Below are positions 61,074-64,000 of a stretch of DNA of 64,000 nt, piece after piece. Positions within the stretch are counted from its first letter, which is position 1; every line of letters begins with the position of its first letter. Location: the NCBI RefSeq assembly GCF_014172405.1, contig NZ_WNXC01000008.1, forward strand, positions 248,001 through 312,000. Reading direction: 5' to 3'. Position numbers and translations under genes: made by a program. The notes under the pieces were generated by a model. The model was not told the origin of the DNA. It saw only the letters and a program-made list of their open reading frames with translations, and did no database searches. Source of the stretch: Pedobacter gandavensis. Its GTDB lineage: Bacteria > Bacteroidota > Bacteroidia > Sphingobacteriales > Sphingobacteriaceae.

Positions 61074-62531
61074 ATGATAAAGTATCTTGGCAGCGCACTC
61101 GTTCTTGGGGGCGTGTTGACCACCTTAATGAGCTTTGATGATACGCCTCAGCTCAAGACTCCGGTAAAAGCATTACAGAAAGCAAGCTTTGCCGATCATC
61201 GTCTAATGGAAGAAAAGGCGGCCTTAAACTATCGCAATTTTTGTGGCGGTTGCCATGGGGAGAAGATGGATGCCTTTGTGGACCGACAATGGAAACACGG
61301 AAACAAAAAAGAAGACTTGGTGAAGGCGATAAAACATGGTTATGCCAATGAAGGAATGCCTTCCTTCGATTCTGCATTTAACGATGTTGAGATTAAAGAA
61401 CTTGCCGATTATATTATAAAAGGTATCAAAAATGTGGACCGTTACGCGGCTTCAGATAAGCCTACCAGCAATATTTTTAAAACAGAAACCATGACCATTC
61501 GTCTGGATACGGTAGCAAAAGGAATGGATGTGCCTTGGGGAATGGCCTTTTTGCCTGGCCAGGAGCTGTTGGTTACCGATCGTACCGGCAAACTTTACCG
61601 CGTCGGAAAAGATAAATCCTTGCAAGCCATCAACGGTGTACCTGCACTTTTAAATAAAGGACAAGGTGGATTGATGGATGTGGTATTGGATCCGAACTTC
61701 GCTAAAAACAAAACCATCTACCTGTCTTATTCTAAACCTAAAACAGAAAATGGTGTGGTATTGGCAACAACAGCGGTATTAAAAGCAAAATTGGAAGGCA
61801 ATCAGCTGACCGATCAAGCGGATATTTTTGTAGCAAAACCATGGTCGCGCACCCAGCACCATTATGGCTCCAGACTTGCTTTCGGTAAAGATGGGTATCT
61901 ATATATCTCTGTTGGAGAGCGTGGAAATGAAAAGGAAAATCCTCAGGAGATCAAAGGAAATGACTTGGGTAAGATTCACAGGATTAAAACAGATGGCAGC
62001 ATTCCATCGGATAATCCTTTTGTGAAAACTGAAGCTGCATCAACTTCCATCTATACTTATGGAAATAGAAACCCACAGGGAATGACCATCCACCCACAAA
62101 CCGGTGCAATTTGGGAAAATGAGCATGGGCCAAGAGGAGGTGATGAGATTAATATCGTGCAGCCAGGTAAGAACTATGGCTGGCCAATCGCCACCTACGG
62201 TATCAATTACAATGGTAAAGTGATTAGCGATGTCTCTGAAAAAGAAGGGATCACTCCACCAGTACATTATTGGATTCCCTCTATCGGCCCAAGCGGAATG
62301 GCTTTCGTTACTGGAAACCGTTATAAAGGATGGGAAGGAGACCTGTTGACTGGTTCTTTGCGCTTTCAGTACCTAAACAGAAGTGTGCTAAAAGATAATA
62401 AGGTGACTAAAGAAGAGATTCTTTTCAAAAATATCGGCAGATTAAGAGATGTAAGAATGGCACCAGATGGTTATATCTACATTGCTGTAGAATCTCCGGG
62501 GATCATTTACAAACTAGTACCGGTTAATTAA
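61074..62531 (+). CDS. Cytochrome c/PQQ-type sugar dehydrogenase fusion
   Basis: A 485-residue protein from the ATG at 61074 (a GTG at 61044 is in frame but delays the signal peptide). The signal peptide is followed by a class I cytochrome c domain with haem motif C57-x2-C60-H61 and a probable Met ligand in GMPSF. A glucose/sorbosone dehydrogenase beta-propeller follows (VPWGMAFLPGQELLVTDRTG, GQGGLMDVVLDPNF, YISVGERG, YGNRNPQGM, HGPRGGDEIN). Such enzymes are typically PQQ-dependent aldose dehydrogenases. The haem domain likely passes electrons to the respiratory chain. Confidence 0.9.
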   Translation: MIKYLGSALVLGGVLTTLMSFDDTPQLKTPVKALQKASFADHRLMEEKAALNYRNFCGGCHGEKMDAFVDRQWKHGNKKEDLVKAIKHGYANEGMPSFDSAFNDVEIKELADYIIKGIKNVDRYAASDKPTSNIFKTETMTIRLDTVAKGMDVPWGMAFLPGQELLVTDRTGKLYRVGKDKSLQAINGVPALLNKGQGGLMDVVLDPNFAKNKTIYLSYSKPKTENGVVLATTAVLKAKLEGNQLTDQADIFVAKPWSRTQHHYGSRLAFGKDGYLYISVGERGNEKENPQEIKGNDLGKIHRIKTDGSIPSDNPFVKTEAASTSIYTYGNRNPQGMTIHPQTGAIWENEHGPRGGDEINIVQPGKNYGWPIATYGINYNGKVISDVSEKEGITPPVHYWIPSIGPSGMAFVTGNRYKGWEGDLLTGSLRFQYLNRSVLKDNKVTKEEILFKNIGRLRDVRMAPDGYIYIAVESPGIIYKLVPVN

Positions 62532-63417
62532 CGGTAAAGTTTTTATTCAGCCATAAGGATAAAGGGAGTAATAGCAGGATGATCAATGCGATATACCAGA
62601 TGCCAAAAGCGCTGGCCCATGCAGCATTGAGTAAGATCAGGGCAATTATTCCCGCCTTTACTGACTTGTTGATATTCTCTCCAATAGGATTGTCCAATGC
62701 TTTGAATAATGGCGTGAAGATCATCAGGTAAAAAGGAATGATAAACAGAATGGTCATTAGGAAAAAACCTTTGCTATTCGCGATAAACAGAATACAGGCA
62801 ATCACGAAAGCATATAAAAACGCCGCAAGATACAACGAGGTTTTACTTTTATCATTTCCTTTCCTTCTATTGATTATGGTGAGAGAAGCAATGTAAGCAA
62901 TTGGGATAATGGCAATCACCAGCCACCATATTTCCGGAGTTCTGGAAAAAATGCTTACCCCTAAAAGCAGGTTTAAGCCTCTGCACAAGCCCATGTTTAT
63001 CGGTCCTATAATGGTGAAGTGTTTCGACCATTTGTCATACGTTAAAGCTGCAATCAGAATCATTAAGGCAAGTACAAGAGAAGTCAGGTTTACTGCCGCT
63101 GCTGCAACAACGCCTACTGTAAAACAGATCCCTCCAAATACTGCAGCATCTTTTTGTGCAATTGCACCACTTGGTATCGGGCGTCCTGGACGTTCTTTTT
63201 TGTCTTTTTCTGCATCAAATACATCATTAAAGATCACACCACCGCTATAAAGTCCGAGGGTGGAAATGCAAAGTAGCAAAATAGGGAGGAGGTGTTCGAA
63301 GTCGAATGCAGTGGTTAAAAAGTATCCTGAAATAGCAATCCCCGCAAGTACATCTGCAACAGAGGCAACCAAGTTGGCCGGACGCATGATGGTAATATAG
63401 GCGATTTGCTTCTTCAA
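62524..63417 (-). CDS. UbiA family prenyltransferase, EboC-like
   Basis: A 297-residue membrane protein with eight or nine helices and the first Asp-rich motif NDVFDAEKDKKERPGRPIPSG. The N-terminal MRPANLVASVADVLAGIAISG resembles EboC of the ebo gene cluster. It should join a prenyl or similar group to an acceptor at the membrane. TTG at 63417 is the only start that gives the expected lead into the first helix; the first ATG lies ten codons later. It converges on the sugar dehydrogenase gene with an 8-nt overlap. No other ebo gene is seen. Confidence 0.82.
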   Translation of the reverse strand: MKKQIAYITIMRPANLVASVADVLAGIAISGYFLTTAFDFEHLLPILLLCISTLGLYSGGVIFNDVFDAEKDKKERPGRPIPSGAIAQKDAAVFGGICFTVGVVAAAAVNLTSLVLALMILIAALTYDKWSKHFTIIGPINMGLCRGLNLLLGVSIFSRTPEIWWLVIAIIPIAYIASLTIINRRKGNDKSKTSLYLAAFLYAFVIACILFIANSKGFFLMTILFIIPFYLMIFTPLFKALDNPIGENINKSVKAGIIALILLNAAWASAFGIWYIALIILLLLPLSLWLNKNFTVN

Positions 63418-63586
63418 AGGATGGTCAGTTTAAATGATACGATATGGAAAAGCAATAGCTGCCTCCTGCCGTATAACAAAGTAAATTAGGTTTAGGTTGG
63501 TTTATTACTGCAAATAAACATATAAAAAAAACTAATTAACTCTAATTTATTCTTTTGATAACTGTTTTTCTAATGAAAAGAGAGGT

Positions 63587-63618
63587 TTGGGGGTGTTTTT
63601 TTAGGAAAACACCCCCAA
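63587..63618 (-). terminator. Terminator of the GH105-type gene
   Basis: TTGGGGGTGTTTT (63587-63599) and AAAACACCCCCAA (63606-63618) are perfect 13-bp arms with a 6-nt loop, 63 nt past the stop of the gene at the right edge. Nothing else is seen in the 264 bases between it and the prenyltransferase gene. Confidence 0.75.
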
Positions 63619-63681
63619 TTCTTTGATGAAATCTTTAATAAAGTCAAAAAGTAGCGTTGTTGAGCTTTTTGCTCCTAAGTT

Positions 63682-64000
63682 TTATTTGCTGAGTAATGCT
63701 GTGGCGCACCATAAAATAGGTGCCTGTCCATGCAGATCTCCGGTGTTTCGTTTTCTGTCCAGATAATATTGACGGTCGTTCTTTTTGTTGGTTCCTTCAC
63801 ACACATCCGTAACATCCGCATCGGAATTAATATAGCTGATCAATCCCAACCAGCCCTTTCTAGCGGCCTGGCCATAGATTTCCTGATCTAGCCATCCGTG
63901 TTTAACACCTGTAATCATAGCGAAAGTAAACATTCCTGTTGCCGAAGTTTCCGGCCAGGCTTCAGGATCATCAATCAACTGATTCCACATCCCATTTTTA
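63682..64000 (-). CDS. GH105/GH88 unsaturated glycuronyl hydrolase, C-terminal part
   Basis: The last 106 codons of a gene that continues beyond the right edge; the frame stays open to position 64000 (reading KNG before MWNQLIDD). WNQLIDDPEAWPETSATGMFTFAM followed by the end DLHGQAPILWCATALL is the C-terminal signature of the GH105/GH88 (YteR-like) family. These enzymes remove unsaturated glucuronyl or galacturonyl groups from products of polysaccharide lyases. The catalytic Asp is outside the window. Confidence 0.85.
   Translation of the reverse strand, partial: KNGMWNQLIDDPEAWPETSATGMFTFAMITGVKHGWLDQEIYGQAARKGWLGLISYINSDADVTDVCEGTNKKNDRQYYLDRKRNTGDLHGQAPILWCATALLSK

Overview
The window looks like chromosome from a Bacteroidota bacterium of the Sphingobacteriaceae, most likely Pedobacter or a close relative. 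The grounds are a complete gldKLMN type IX secretion (T9SS)/gliding locus, a GldB lipoprotein, a PorW/SprE-like lipoprotein, the DUF1800/DUF1501 and DUF4271 families, surface-glycan enzymes, weak Shine-Dalgarno sequences and several copies of the Bacteroidota promoter box TAnnTTTG. No rRNA, tRNA, CRISPR array, intact insertion sequence or prophage was seen.

Layout. 1-12.9 kb: a truncated cupin-like gene, a fasciclin protein, a DUF1800-DUF1501-formylglycine-generating-enzyme (FGE) lipoprotein group, then a divergent DUF3472 gene and a GH2 beta-galactosidase sharing a LacI/PurR-type operator, then a small membrane protein and a hemW-SDR pair. 12.9-14.45 kb: a probable mobile cassette. It has three operator repeats spaced exactly 32 bp, an HTH gene (mobile mystery protein A), a Fic gene (mobile mystery protein B), and a GC-richer, highly structured non-coding stretch. 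14.45-28.1 kb: DUF4271, uroporphyrinogen-III synthase, gldKLMN, then on the other strand porW/sprE-like, PBP1A and uvrC. 28.1-34 kb: an F1Fo ATP synthase operon (atpZ/I, B, E, F, H, A, G) without the beta and epsilon genes. 34-43 kb: DUF4349 lipoprotein, ruvC, a run of membrane and glycan genes (flippase-like, GT2, OppC permease, rnhB, GT4), gcvT and comB. 43-54.5 kb: patatin, gldB, a beta-barrel protein with nadE, lnt, PH/SHOCT protein, rsmI, serS and small envelope proteins. 53.5-57.9 kb: the ileS-dksA-like-lspA operon. 58-64 kb: phosphocholine-type phospholipase C, cytochrome c/glucose-dehydrogenase-fold protein, EboC-like prenyltransferase and the C-terminal part of a GH105/GH88 hydrolase.

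How genes work together. GldL and GldM form the proton-driven T9SS motor, GldK and GldN the periplasmic ring, and PorW/SprE is known in relatives as a further T9SS lipoprotein. LspA and Lnt mature lipoproteins of the kind common here (GldK, GldB, PorW-like, FGE, DUF4349).

The most unusual signals are the phased operator array and variant Fic motif of the cassette, the structured element beside it, the paired LacI/PurR-like palindromes around the beta-galactosidase gene, four genes whose -7 box ends only 4-6 nt before the start codon (predicted leaderless), and a hairpin between atpE and atpF. All functional statements come from reading the sequence; no database search was run.
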